The position numbers and the translations under genes were made by a program. A stretch of 64,000 nt of DNA from Thuidium tamariscinum (taxonomy: Eukaryota > Streptophyta > Bryopsida > Hypnales > Thuidiaceae): assembly GCA_947034885.2 (NCBI GenBank), contig OX344749.2, forward strand, positions 15,949,501-16,013,500. Reading direction: 5' to 3'. A model generated the notes under the pieces. It was not told the DNA's origin and ran no database searches. It saw only the letters and a program-made list of their open reading frames with translations. Positions 36,502 to 47,644 of this stretch are shown piece by piece. Position 1 is the first letter of the stretch. Each line of letters begins with the position of its first letter.

Positions 36502-37045
36502 AATACACCTTTTTGTGCAACAAATGCAATGCTTGTTGCTTCGGCGCTACATCTCGTTTGAAGCCCTTTACCGATGCAGCGACTTGGGCGATGTTGAAAA
36601 CACAAGTTTGCACTTGTTCGTCAAGCCAACGACGGAAGTGTTCCTTTGTGCGATCTTCAAGCCACTCATCCTCGCCCATTGTTGTCCAAAACATGTGGGT
36701 GAATTTCTTTTTTATTGTCTCCACCCCTTGCAATCCACGCGAGACATAGGTCGTATTCAATTGAGCAATCGTATATTGCTCCAGAAAATCCAATGCCACT
36801 TCCTGCACTTTCCTGGTCGCAGCCTTCCTTGGCCAGTCGTCTGTATTCGCAGCCTTGTGCCTCCGCCTGTTCTTTTTTTTCTTGGCCCCCGAAGATTCTC
36901 TTCCAGCCACACCACCGACCCCTTCTCCGGCCAATACTGCCTCCGATACGCAATCAATGGATTCTGGAGACTGTTCACCAACAGAATCTCCGATGCCTGA
37001 AAACCACGCATCAACCTTGCGCTTCGACGCACCTCGCCCGTCCAT
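36502..37045 (-). pseudogene. 5' part of an unrecognised gene interrupted by the CACTA element
   Basis: The ATG at 37045 follows a 52-nt 5' intron (37098-37047, GTGAGT..TTTCAG) and a TATA box at 37241-37250. About 180 codons are open to the insertion point: an N-terminus with DAWFSGIGDS, a basic KKKKNRRRHK cluster that could be a nuclear signal, then helical, charged sequence (KVQEVALDFLEQY, MGEDEWLEDRTKEHFRRWL). The frame runs on for only a few codons inside the CACTA end and stops. The continuation lies at 20340-20637. I do not recognise the family; an upstream GC-rich array like that at 41.9-42.3 kb hints that it too belongs to a repeat family. Confidence 0.65.
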
Positions 37046-37046
37046 T

Positions 37047-37098
37047 CTGAAAAATAATATGCGATGGTAAAACCAAGGAATTAGGGTTCAGTACTCAC
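37047..37098 (-). other. 52-nt intron in the 5' leader
   Basis: On the minus strand GTGAGTACTG..TTATTTTTCAG ends one nucleotide before the ATG codon. Strong consensus at both ends supports it as the 5' leader intron of the interrupted gene. Confidence 0.6.
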
Positions 37099-37240
37099 AA
37101 ATGTGAAAACTATCCCCCCTTCCTCAGCCGAGCCTCCTCGCAAGCACCCGCGCTCCCAAGCAAGGACTGCAACCAATCCAGGGCAAGAGAGCACCGTCAG
37201 AGCAGGAGAGACTCGTGTAGAGTGGGGGAATTGGCCCACC

Positions 37241-37250
37241 TTATATAGCC
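37241..37250 (-). promoter_or_regulatory. TATA box for the leftward interrupted gene
   Basis: The minus strand reads GGCTATATAAGG about 195 bp upstream of the ATG, just downstream of the GACGGCC-type array. Sequence and position fit a plant core promoter. Confidence 0.65.
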
Positions 37251-37254
37251 GTTG

Positions 37255-37610
37255 GCGAACCGTCGCATGGACGGCCGATCCGTCCAGGGAACTCGAAAGC
37301 CGTCGAGGGGTGTCGAGAACTCCGAGACCGTCGAGGGGATGTGCTGGGCCGCTGGCCGTCCTCAGAATTCGGAAGCCGTCAAGGAGAATGTCGAGGACGA
37401 TGAGGCCGTCGACGGGACGCCCCATCCGTCCCGGGAATTTCAAAGCCGTCATGGGGACCGTCGAGGAACTGCGAGACCGTCGAGGGGACGCACAAGCTGT
37501 CCTGGGAATTCGGGGGTCCGTTGTGGAACGAGGCCGTCCACGCGACCCCACAGGGCGTCCCAGGAATTCTGAACCATTAAGGGGATCGTCGGAGAAGCAC
37601 AGGGCGGTGA
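37255..37610 (-). repeat. GC-rich array of GACGG(C/T) motifs upstream of the TATA box
   Basis: A CpG- and GC-rich island in an AT-rich region. CCGTCGAGGGG, GGACGGCC and AAGCCGTC words recur about every 15-40 bp, with interspersed GGGAATTC words. It makes artefactual open frames on both strands. A second, related array precedes the TATA box at 42384, pointing in the opposite direction. Confidence 0.8.
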
Positions 37611-39015
37611 AGATGCCAGCGAAGACTTAATGGCAAGCCTCGTGCAACTGAAATTCCTCTACAAGGTAATAAGGTAACAGGCCAGAAACCGCCCATCTAA
37701 GGGCTGACACTGCATTTTGAGAAGGTCAAAAACCCAGCCTAAAGCCCTTGTCCAACCGAAGGTTTAGGATTTAGGGTTTAGGGTTTAGGATTTAGGGTTT
37801 AAGTTCCTTTTTACTTTTGCGTAAATGAGGGTAAAATGTCTAGTTTAGTAATTTAATAACTTAAGAAGTGCATTATAATTTGTATTCGGTAATTGATCTT
37901 TCTTTTCCTAGCATCAATCTAATTTTGCAATTTTTGAAGTAAATAAAAGAAATAACATGAAATGATTAAACTTATTGGTTCTAGTCTAAACACATACCTC
38001 TTCGGTTGATGCGTATCCGTTCTCAGTTGTGTCGTCAAAAAGCTCTACTTCCTCCCTTTCCATCTAATTTCATTCTCCCCCGCAAATTTAGGAAATAGGA
38101 GCTAATTTTAATAATTTAATCCGGCTTAATTAGCATTTTCTATTTGATGGTCACACTATAACTCCTTGAGGAACTTAAATCATTTCCGTACAATGACTTT
38201 GCCTAAATCTAATTCAAGCGTACATACATCTATTTTACAAAATGGGGTCATATAAAATGCCTAATTGAATTCTTCAACCCAATTATATTGTTGTAACTTA
38301 CTAGGAATCTAGGATGTTTTTTGGTATGAAAGATGTGCATATGGATGTTTCCTACATATCTCCTCTTTGCAAATTAATGCTAATTCATCACCAATGTTTT
38401 ATAATCAATTATCATGCTAAACCATGAGTTTTGAATGAAACAATTCACCAAAAACTGAATTTGACTTATGTGAAATCCACATTTGGTATGCTTGATTATA
38501 TTATGCAAAATTCGTTTCAATGGCAGAATTGGATGATCCTAAACTTGTTGGTGGGTAGTGTGTAATGTACACGGCTAAAATTTTACATTGCCTTCCAGTG
38601 CTTCAGCTCATATCGAGAATGGCTGAAGTGATGGACCCTAAATTTTAGAAGTTGCCCTACGGATATGTAGGGATTTAAACTTCTCAATTTTAAATTCGGG
38701 AGCCATCCGACTAGGCATATATTTTTTAGGAAATTAGATTAGTACTACATGTACATATTAGTATATTACTATATTGCATAATATTCTGGTCATGTAGTCA
38801 TGTACTCTACTTATGAGTTATGAAACTATGAGTTATGAAAGTATAAGTGAACTAAAGCACTAATTAGGAGTTTAGGACGGGGGCACTGGCAAGCAAGACT
38901 CCGTTAGTGGGCACCAACCAATTTTCAGAATTCAAACTCTTCTGCGGAACCCTAAACCGCTCTAATCCTCTCTTTGCCGAAGTGTATGATAAACCCTAGA
39001 AGAAAGAGTTAGAAT
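37611..39015. other. AT-rich spacer with a telomere-type tract at 37761-37802
   Basis: It contains TTTAGGG/TTTAGGA repeats (about six units, 37761-37802), then AT-rich DNA to 39015 without a gene or RNA that I can support. Confidence 0.6.
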
Positions 39016-39400
39016 TCCGCAAGTGTGTTAATGGTTTGAACAAAAAAAACACGTCAAAGGGTTTAAAAAGTTAACCCAAAAAAATATAGAAAGGGTTTGG
39101 AAAGAAATTGTCGAGCCCGGTTTGAATAAAAAAAATGTGGAAATGGGTTGGAAAAAAATGTGTTAATGGTTCGATTAAAAAAAATAGGGAAATGGTTTGA
39201 ATCCCCAAAATGGAAGTGGTGTGAATAAAGCAAAACGTTAATGGTTTCGGGTGTTGGGCAAAAATATATAGAAGGGATTTGGACCAAAAAATGGGTTAAT
39301 GGTTCGACTAAAAAAATATGGAAATGGTTCGGTTTGGAAAAAAATGTGGAAATGGTTTGAATAAAAAAAATGGGAATGGTTTGAATAACATACTCGGGGG
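39016..39400. repeat. Degenerate A-rich minisatellite
   Basis: Repeated words of the form GGTTTGAATAAAAAAAATGTGG/AAATGG recur every 25-40 bp, alternating with TTAATGGTTCG. It looks like a low-complexity expansion; the minus-strand open frame here is an artefact. Confidence 0.7.
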
Positions 39401-39934
39401 GTTCACACCCCTTATCTTTTGGTAACCACGTGCGATAATGGGGTATTTAATGGGGGGGTATTTATGCCCTTCTCATGTTTTTTTCCCTCCATATTAGTAG
39501 AAATAAAGCTACCGGAGTGTATTTTAGAGTACCCTATTTTCTTTTGTAAATTCTTTGAAGGACTATTTTTGAACACCCTATTTTTTTTCTACATTTCATA
39601 ATTACAAAATACTGAGAAAATCAAAAACATTGTATACAAGGAAACATGTCAGCTTCAAGGATTTTGATGAACTAAGAACATGGTGAAACGCACAGCATAT
39701 GCTATCTTTGTGCCACTAAAGAGTTTGAAAATCAAAAATCAAAGCTACAACTATTTATATTTCACCATTTATAAGAAAACAAAGCACACAATAGAGAAAT
39801 TAAACTGTAGTATACAATCCTAATGCAATATTTAAAACCAATTTAAAGGCACAAGAGCATATTCACATTCATTTATATAATAAGAAAACTTAGGGAATTT
39901 AATAAGCCGATTGTGTTTAAAAACTATGCTATTT
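39401..39934. other. AT-rich spacer, no gene seen
   Basis: AT-rich, with no coding, RNA or repeat feature that I can support. Confidence 0.55.
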
Positions 39935-40870
39935 TAGGTCCTACTTATTAATTTAAAATTCCTTTTTAAAATTTTGAAATATGATATTAAAAAATTCTTA
40001 AATTCTGAATTCATTTTTGACATAGTTGTTCTTTTGATTGGATAAGATGATTTCAAAAAACCCTAAACCCTAAACCCTAAACTCTAGAACGGAGTTACAA
40101 AAACTAATTTAACAACTTCAATTAAGGAATGGACAAGGTAGCACAAATGACAAGGGTTCTCAAATATTTTGAAATAGACAAAGTTTTATAGTCACTTTAA
40201 TTTTATTGACAAATACAGGCTCAAGAATCTACCATTGGATATTTAAGGTAATTAAGCATCCTACAAAAGATGATCAATCTACTTTTTCTTATACTTTAAT
40301 ACTATTTCATTATTTGAATGCTAAATTCTTCCTAGAATTTTTTGTATTTCTAAATTGTTGTTTAATTTTGCTAATACCTTTATATCGGCCGTAACAATCG
40401 TAGTCTCATTAAATGCAAATAATTTTATATAGAACTTTTCTCTTAGAAAAATGAATTTCAGTATTACATGTTTACTTTACAAAAATCATTTATGCCATTG
40501 TATAAGAATATTTCAAAATAAACGCATGGCCACTTACATATTTTCTTTCACTATATACTTTTAATAAAAAAAAATAACTATAGAATTTGTATTCTTCTTT
40601 GTTAAAAATTTTGTCTACTATTTGGTGGCATTGAGATCAGATTTCGGAATTTTTTTGATAGGTGAAAATTTAAGGAAGAGTGGTACAAATAAATTAAAGA
40701 CAAGAGTTCACATGAATTCCATTTCGTTTTGTAATTTCATTTAAAAAATCACCTCGCTTAGGACATTGTATAACCAAAATATGTTTTTTTAGCCTATGTT
40801 GATAAATGAAGATATAATGCTTAATAGTTTGTTAGATACTTGTTGAGATGACCTTATCAATTAATCTTTG
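39935..40870. repeat. Dispersed repeat, copy 2 (near-identical to 5945-6890)
   Basis: Same orientation and order as copy 1, including the CCCTAAA tract (40059-40085) and the junction into the satellite. Differences are scattered substitutions and small indels. Confidence 0.85.
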
Positions 40871-41550
40871 AATGTCCCATAAAATTGAAAATCAATTTGA
40901 ATGGAGAACTAAAAAAAATTGTAGAAATTTAAATGTCATAGAAAATTCATGTTCTATGACAAGGTCCATTCCAAATTTGAAATTGAATATGTTTTGTTGA
41001 ATTTCAAAAAATAGGCTACACTGTCATTTCTTGGGTTCAATTCAAAATCGCCTATAAAAATGAAAACCACAGTAAAGAGGGGAAGCAAAAAAATAGGAAT
41101 AAGTTCGAACGTCATAGAACATGAGTGTTGTATGACAACTTCTCATTCCTAATTTGAAATTAAATATATTTAGTTGAATTTCAAAAAATTGGCTACCCTG
41201 CCATTTTCTGGGTTAGATTCAAAATGGCCTATAAAATTTAAAATCAACGTAAAGGGGGGAACAAAAAAAATAGGAAAAAGTTGCAATGTCATAGAACATT
41301 CATGTTCTATGAGAAATTCCCATTCCAAATTTCAAATTGACTATGTTTTGTTGAATTTCAAGAAATAGGCTACCCTGCCATTTTTTCGGTTAAATTCAAA
41401 ATGGCCTATAAAATTGAAAATCAACGTAAAGGGGGGAACAAAAAAAATAGGAATAAGTTGGAATGTCATAGAATATTCATGTTCTATGAGAAATTCCCTT
41501 TCCAAATTTCAAATTGATTATGTTTTGTTGAATTTCAAGAAATAGGCTAA
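40870..41550. repeat. ~177-bp satellite, short array of about 4 monomers
   Basis: Monomers like those at 6890-8845, with GGCTAC..CCATTTT landmarks at about 41015, 41191 and 41367 and a truncated fourth at 41544. The array ends abruptly at GGCTAATTAAATAAG. Compared with copy 1 it has lost or never gained about seven monomers. Confidence 0.9.
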
Positions 41551-41929
41551 TTAAATAAGTGGAATCTTAGCCTCCTACCATGCATACATGGCTAACACAC
41601 TTGTCACAATCATGAATCCAAAAAAATTTAAAAAGAAATACAAGATCTGAATGAGTCACACACTTGTCATAATCATGAATGAATCCCAAAATTTTTTAAA
41701 AAGAAATGCAAGCTGTGAATGTTAACTCACTGAACTCCAATAAAAATTACAGTATACAGGTACTGCATTGGCAATCTTTACCAGTTCACCGTCATTAAAA
41801 TTCAGCTGTCTTACAGCTTATTGCATCTCAACTGCCTCACTGAATACCAATTGCATAATTGGATCTTGGCTATCTAATTGGATTCCACCTGCCTAATTGA
41901 AATTGAGGGTATATATTGTAGCCACCTAT
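41551..41929. other. Spacer with a short tandem duplication (41590-41720)
   Basis: ACACACTTGTCACAATCATGAATCC with an A-rich tail is repeated once about 70 bp later as ACACACTTGTCATAATCATGAATG. No gene is seen. Confidence 0.6.
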
Positions 41930-42315
41930 TGGGCCCGTCCAGGACCTGGGCAGGCCGTCACGGGGACGGAGGGTGTCTAGAAAACTGTCCAGCAACACGG
42001 GCCCGTCTAGGACCTGGGCAGGCCGTCCGGAATCCGTCCACGACCTGGGCAGGCCGTCCGCAACGAATTTGGGCCGTCCAGGACCTCGGGCCGGAGCCAG
42101 GCAGGCCGTCACGAAGAGCCATTTTGGGCCATCGAATTTGTAATTCGGCGGAGTAATTATGGATTTTCGAACTCATGATGTTTTTCGCCCTCGTTGACGG
42201 CGCCGGACCTGTGGACGGCCTCTGTGACGTCATCCCGAACCTGTCGACGGCCTCTCGAACCAGAGTCGACACTCCGTGGACGCCCCAACCGTCGATGGCC
42301 GTCCGCATCAACGGC
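41930..42315 (+). repeat. GC-rich array of GGCCGTCC/GACGGCC motifs upstream of a TATA box
   Basis: ACCTGGGCAGGCCGTC recurs three times (with changes) between 41940 and 42060. Then GTCGACGGCCTC and GTGGACGGCCTC follow between 42190 and 42300. It shares the GACGGCC core with 37255-37610 and lies just upstream of a rightward TATA box. Confidence 0.8.
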
Positions 42316-42383
42316 TCCAGGTGGTGCATGGCGATGTGATTAGACACAAATTAACACTCCTAACGAGCCTTGGTAATGGGGAG

Positions 42384-42389
42384 TATAAA
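42384..42389 (+). promoter_or_regulatory. TATA box for rightward transcription
   Basis: TATAAA in GGGAGTATAAATCCC, immediately downstream of the GC-rich array. The only strong gene downstream is the RING-H2-like gene beginning at 44002, so a long 5' leader with an intron ending at TTGCAG (about 43992) is inferred. Confidence 0.5.
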
Positions 42390-42399
42390 TCCCAAATTC

Positions 42400-44001
42400 A
42401 GCCGCAATGAACCTTGCTTTCTCTCTTGAGTTGCTCTGTCCTAGCTTGAAAAAAGCTTTGCATTGCAATTCGGGAGGAAGTCAAGCATTTGGCTATTGGG
42501 TAAAAGCACACTACGGTTGTCCAAAATCGTTGTCACGGCACAATTTCTGCACAGTATGAAAGTTTGAAGTCAATTTTCTTATATTTTTTGAGGCTTTAAA
42601 TGGAAAAAAAAAATAGAATGGAGTCTTACATCTTGCATAAATTTATATTTGCATGACAATACATGATTTTCATCTATTATTTGATGATACAAAGTACAAA
42701 CATTAAATGTTTGTACTGTCACAAATTCAGGTTTAGCATTGTTGTACTTTTTTTGCTTTGTTTAGGATTTCATTTCAACAATTCAAAAAACCCAATCCTA
42801 TGCTCTAATGTTTAGGTACTTAGCTTTGGCACTTAATTGGTGTTTTAGGACTTAAATAACAACATATCATAGCAAATGTGTGATTTTAGTACAAGGGTCA
42901 AATTTTGACCTTAAATTGTTTTTTTTTAGTTTTTTTTTCAACTCACTTGTAGGAAGCACTGTGATTGAGATGGGCCAACATTTCATTTTCATGTAAAATA
43001 TGCTTAGGCTCTGTTTTTTTCTATCGGAGATTTGTGCCCCATTTTCTAGCCTGAACCCGGTAGAACCCTCTAGGGTTTGCCCATCGTACCTTGATATACT
43101 GTGCGTACAGTTTGTACACACTGGACCAATATTCATCCGCCACGTACCATCTAAATCGGGAATAACTGTAAATGTCCAGGTTATGCGGTACTTTTGCAGC
43201 GACATTCCCTCCTTTGCACATTCGAAAAAAAATGCAGCGGATCCTAATCTTGTCTATTTTGCATTAACTTATGTGGGTGTACTCGTTGATTTTGAATTTG
43301 TAGTGGGCACAAAGGTTATGGATCAACCTCACACCTCCGCTAATACACTCTGTGGATTCAAAGCATTGAGTGAAGGGACGAGTATTGAAGGTGTTCTACG
43401 TGCGCTTCTGAAACTGCGACTCGACAAGGTCAAATTCAAAGCTCCGAGTTGGACAACTCACCATGGAAACGCATCGAAGTGGACCTCCGCACAACTCACT
43501 GTGGAGCTGGACAGTGCACTGAGGTGGAGATCTAACGCGGACTGCATTCATCAGAGGTTCATTTTTTACGTATCCATTCTTGATTTCAAAATTCTTGTTT
43601 TCTCGTGTTCTAATACAGCCTTTGCATTGTTAGAAACAATATGCCTTGTTCTTGGAGTTCATTAGGAACACCATTGTGTATCACATACAACATCTCAGTA
43701 CAACATTTACGTGGCTAGGTACAAAGTGGTCATCGTATGGTTTTAGGATTCAGGTGAGAGAGTTTAGAAGTACAACATCTGTACAACACTTATGTCTCTA
43801 AGTACATTCTGTATATTTTCAAATACACTCTATCCGCATTTACATTTAAGCACAGAATTGTTTATAACGACCGCTAATCAAGTAGACATTACAAGTGTCT
43901 TGGAAGGCCTTTAATAACATACCTATAACCATGCCGGAAGCGTGCCTCACCTCTTTAATTTACAGAGCATTTTCTTCTTTATTGTTTTGCAGTCTTCCTA
44001 A
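42400..44001 (+). other. Inferred 5' leader and intron region of the RING-H2-like gene
   Basis: AT-rich with GTAC-centred words (43100-43130, 43690-43830). One open stretch (about 43300-43560) could be an exon, but it has no domain and no clear splice borders, so it is not called. Confidence 0.3.
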
Positions 44002-46358
44002 ATGATGGCGTCCGATGACGACTGGGTGGTTCGGAGCTGCATTTTTTCCAAAGAAGATGAACACTGTAGCGGTAGCGTCTTCAGCAATGACGACTTCATT
44101 GACGATTTCCTTGACTCTCCTATCTCACCACGGGCTAAAGACAATGTCGACACCAATATGAAGCAAAGTCCACTGGACAAGGAACTAGAAAAGCTGGCTT
44201 CTCTGAAGAACCATCCCCCTCCTCGCGCTGTTACTACGGAGGAGTTTGAGACCAAGTACGGTTTGTCAAAATACGGTCCAAATCCACATAAACTTCGAAT
44301 TCCACAGGATCTTATTGAGAAAGATGTGAGTGATGTATTTGGTCCAGCAAAGGGGAGAAATGGAAGATCTGGCTACGGATATGGGGAATGTAGGGATGCT
44401 GAAGTTGTTCGTCGTATTGTCGAAATTTTTCCACTCGTGTATTTACGAGATCTTCCAAGGTCCAAGGTAATAGCGAAGCAATTTGCTAGGGGGATCATCT
44501 TGGAGATTCGAAAAAAAAAACCTGTAAGTTGGGCAGAGTTTGCTGGAATTTCTAACAGAAATCAACGTAGTAAGTGGTTGAAGAAGATTACGTTGTGTTT
44601 GGTGGCCGTTGCAGACATCACCGGCTCTAACAAGAAGGAATTGTACAAGGCCGAAGGCATCGACGACCTTTTCCATGACCCTACTGCCGAACTTCGACAA
44701 AATCAGTGTTTGGTCGGCAATGTTGTAGCAGACGGTACAAACGGTATGGACAACATACAAAACTATACACCAATTCAGAAAGACATCTCATCCCTCATCG
44801 ACTTGACAAAGTTGGTAGGGCTGCAACTCCATGCTGTTACAGAAGACTACCTCATTACTGGAAAAGAGAGAACTGAGTTGTCTAATAAGGCGTCCCAACA
44901 AGAAGGAGTGCTGTGCATAACCAGAGCCAAAGTTCTCAAGATACAGTAGGAGCACGGGGAGGGTGCCTTGGGTAAAGCGAAGGCGTATAATGAGATGCTT
45001 CAAGATGCTATGATCGATTATGATGCATCTGCATTGGAATTGAAACGATGTAATTTGAGGTATGAAGATCTTGAAACACGGGAGAAGTGTTTGAAAAGGC
45101 AATTTCATGCCTTGTCATCCCAAATTGCTAAAATGAAGAGAGGCGAAGTTGGAGTGAATTTGAGACCTAGGCCTTTATGCTCTCAGTTTGATCCGAGATT
45201 AGTTTGTGATTTGGACACCATTTCAGTGACACCCTGTGCACTTTGCTTCAACGGATTTCCCCACAACAACATTGTAGTGTGTACATGCGGCCATTTATAT
45301 CATCCATGGTGCGTTGGGGTCTGGTTTTCAGTTTCTAGCAATTGCGCACTTACTTCTTGTGGTACAACAGTGCATCCATCTTGGTTTATGAGTTTTGGAT
45401 TTGGCAAAATGCCCGCACTTCTTCAAGAATTGGTACAGTCTTCTAAGCTAGAGGAGGAGAAAGAGAGTCTCCTCGCAAGCTTGACATCGGCAGTTCTGGA
45501 TGCCCATCCAGATATTGGTACGCAATTACTTTCAACTTCTGTATTATTTAGTACGTTAGGTACATAATTTAGTATGTGATATATATGTATTAGTACATGT
45601 AAATCTTATGTTGAATACATTCCGATTCCTGTAGATTGATTTATCTGCGGGTTTGTTGTGTTTCAGAACCAGAGAAACTATACCAAGAGCAAATGAAGAA
45701 ATATACGGTGTCCACAACAGCTCCAGATCTTAACTACTCTAAAACTGTCATTTATCCAGAAAGCACAACTCCCGTTTTCAGTCTTAGCGGGACTGTCGGG
45801 ACTGAGGGCTCCACTGGTGGGACTGATTTGTCACAAACCTTTGGCAATGGCAGTGCCGTTGGTAGCGAAAAAGTTTGGGGTAAGTCTATCCAACATCCTC
45901 CACTTATAATGCCTCGTCCCCACCTACCGTCTATAGATGAAGTCATAGAGCCTATTAAGAATAGCCCCCACATTGTAGAGGGTTTTGAGCCTGAGGCTAT
46001 CACAGAGCCTCAGGTAGGAGTTTTCTCTAATATGTCTTGCGGGGTAGGGGTTGAGGCAGAGCTCCAGGAACGAATTAGAAAGTTGAGAGAGGAAGATGCG
46101 GAGTTTGAGAGAGTAGAAAAATTAAGACTTGAAGCTGCCGAATTAGAACATCGCAAGAAATTAAGAGAAGTAGCAGATGGGGTGACTAGGGCAGTAGTGA
46201 AGGTGCCTCAAGCCCTACCACTCCTTCCACCTGACAATGAGAATCCAATATTCAAGCGGAAGACTAGAAGCGAGATCGCTGCTGAAGAAGCAGCAAAAGA
46301 AGCGAAGAAGAAACCGAAGAAAAACAAGAAAAGTCATAGGGTCACTCCGTTGGGCTAG
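44002..46358 (+). CDS. RING-H2-like zinc-finger protein, copy 1, one in-frame stop
   Basis: Two exons (44002-45517 and 45667-46358; intron GTACGC..TTTCAG) join in phase, giving 735 codons. TAG at 44947-44949 (codon 316, after KIQ) interrupts the frame, but coding continues, so it is probably a nonsense change of Gln. Order: acidic N-terminus; a conserved block starting LEKLASLKNHPPPRAVTTEEF and including GRNGRSGYGYG and ARGIILE; coiled-coil-like helix; zinc finger at about residues 410-455 with spacing C-x2-C-x13-C-x-H-x2-H-x2-C-x10-C-x4-C (CALC..CGHLYHPWC); helical, then a Lys-rich tail (KKKPKKNKKS). The whole is paralogous to the gene at 54889. A ubiquitin-ligase or nuclear DNA/chromatin role is possible; the last cysteine pair spacing is not standard RING. 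No named family is recognised. Confidence 0.7.
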
Positions 46359-47272
46359 AGGTAGGGTATAGGGATTAGTATTCTTTGTACAATTGAGTAC
46401 GTTATCAATGAATTCAGCACGCATTGTATGCTGAGTCACGTAGCTCAAGTTGTTTGTGAAATTGAAGTGACTGCCTAGTATATAGAAAATCATGTATGCC
46501 ATTCAATTATTTTTTTTAAAAACGATTTGCCTATTTTCAAATTCATTTAAATGTGGTTTAGAAGTGACATGCTAGTGTTTGTATTCAAATGTTTCAAGTG
46601 TGCGATAAGCTTGTTTGTATGATTACTCATTTACTCATGATGAAAATTCATGAGAATAAAGGAGACAAGTGTCACTTGCTTCCCTCACTAAGATGTCCTC
46701 AATTCCTTTCGGAGCTGCATTTGTGTCATCGTTGATTAGCAATTCCGCTCTCTGTCGACTTAAGCACTTCTATAGTGGGCCTCTGTTCTTCATTGCTTTC
46801 CAAGGGTTTAGGCGCTGTTTCAGCACTTCCGGAGGTGTTTCCTTGTTGTCCTGCATTTGTTTTGGCTCGGTTCATTTCCAGAGGGAGTTCATTGTCTCAC
46901 AGGTGATAGTGCAATTTTATGGACACCTTCTGATGTAAAGTTTTCTTTTTCTTATGTATGCATCAATTTAGTATGTTAAGTACCTTTCTATGGTGGTTTG
47001 TATTGACGACTGTCGACTGGGTGATTAGAGGTTTAGTGTTCTACATTCTTACGCTGGTCATTGTTGGTGATTTGGTGATTGGAGGTGAACTATTTTATCC
47101 GAGTCTTACAGTAGTCACAATTGGTAATCGGGTGATTATAGAGGTTTACTGTGCTAACCCTCTATCGGTGGTCAGGGTTTAGGTGATTGGGTGATAACAA
47201 GTTTATTGTTTTGCTTAGTTCCGCTACGTTTTGTATAATAAACTGTATGCTTTGTACTACTTGTTTTTCAGA
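46359..47272. other. Intergenic region, GTAC-containing
   Basis: AT-rich with words such as TTGTACAATTGAGTACG (about 46388) and a duplicated phrase of the type GGTGATTGGAGG/GGTGATTATAGAGG (about 47070-47150). A few open frames but no domain. Confidence 0.4.
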
Positions 47273-47644
47273 ATGGAGTCGTACACATCGCAGCATCCTT
47301 AGTCGAAACAAGAGCTCTGTTTCTTTCTGTCAATGGTATTTGACGAACAAGACAAGTATCCAGCTCTTGTCCTTCCATCTCTAGCGCCTCTCACCAGTAT
47401 TTTACTTTGCCGTCTTCACAAATTTGAGTGGAGTGCAAGAGCGGACATGGTCTTCCGCCGTATTGTGCGTTGCATTACAAACAATGAGGCCGAGATGCAG
47501 CTGCTCAGTTTTGCCGGCACAATGCTAGGTTTGAATGTGGAGGAGGCTGTGAACAAAGGAGCTCAACTCAGCATGGCCCCACCGATGGAGGTGGAAATAG
47601 AAGAGAGACCAACAAAGCGGTCTAAGGAATCATTAAGCGAGTGA
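47273..47644 (+). pseudogene. Small ORF with NLS-like tail and TAG at codon 10
   Basis: Follows an acceptor-like TTTTTCAG at 47264-47271. MESYTSQHP is followed by TAG (47300-47302), then the same frame continues for 113 codons (FDEQDKYPALVLPSLAPL..RRIVRCITNNEAEM) and ends with a basic ERPTKRSK motif and TGA. Sense-codon quality on both sides suggests a coding exon with a premature stop. No family is recognised. It lies 915 bp downstream of the RING-H2-like gene on the same strand and may be its 3' exon or a separate gene. Confidence 0.4.

Noticed and set aside
37103..37630. Plus- and minus-strand open frames of 100-175 codons in the GC-rich array
   Set aside because: Open only because of high GC and repetitive CCGTCGAGG words; peptides are low-complexity Arg/Pro/Gly, different in every frame.
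39063..39287. Minus-strand Phe-rich open frame
   Set aside because: Produced by the A-rich minisatellite; low-complexity peptide.
41878..42347. Open frames on both strands over the second GC-rich array
   Set aside because: Repetitive GGCCGTCC composition; no consistent frame or domain.
174..47302. Variant genetic code with TAA/TAG read as glutamine
   Set aside because: The TNP2, RING-H2-like copy 2, SET and DUF7869-like genes have hundreds of codons with no internal TAA/TAG, and TGA also interrupts one broken gene. Decay explains all cases better.
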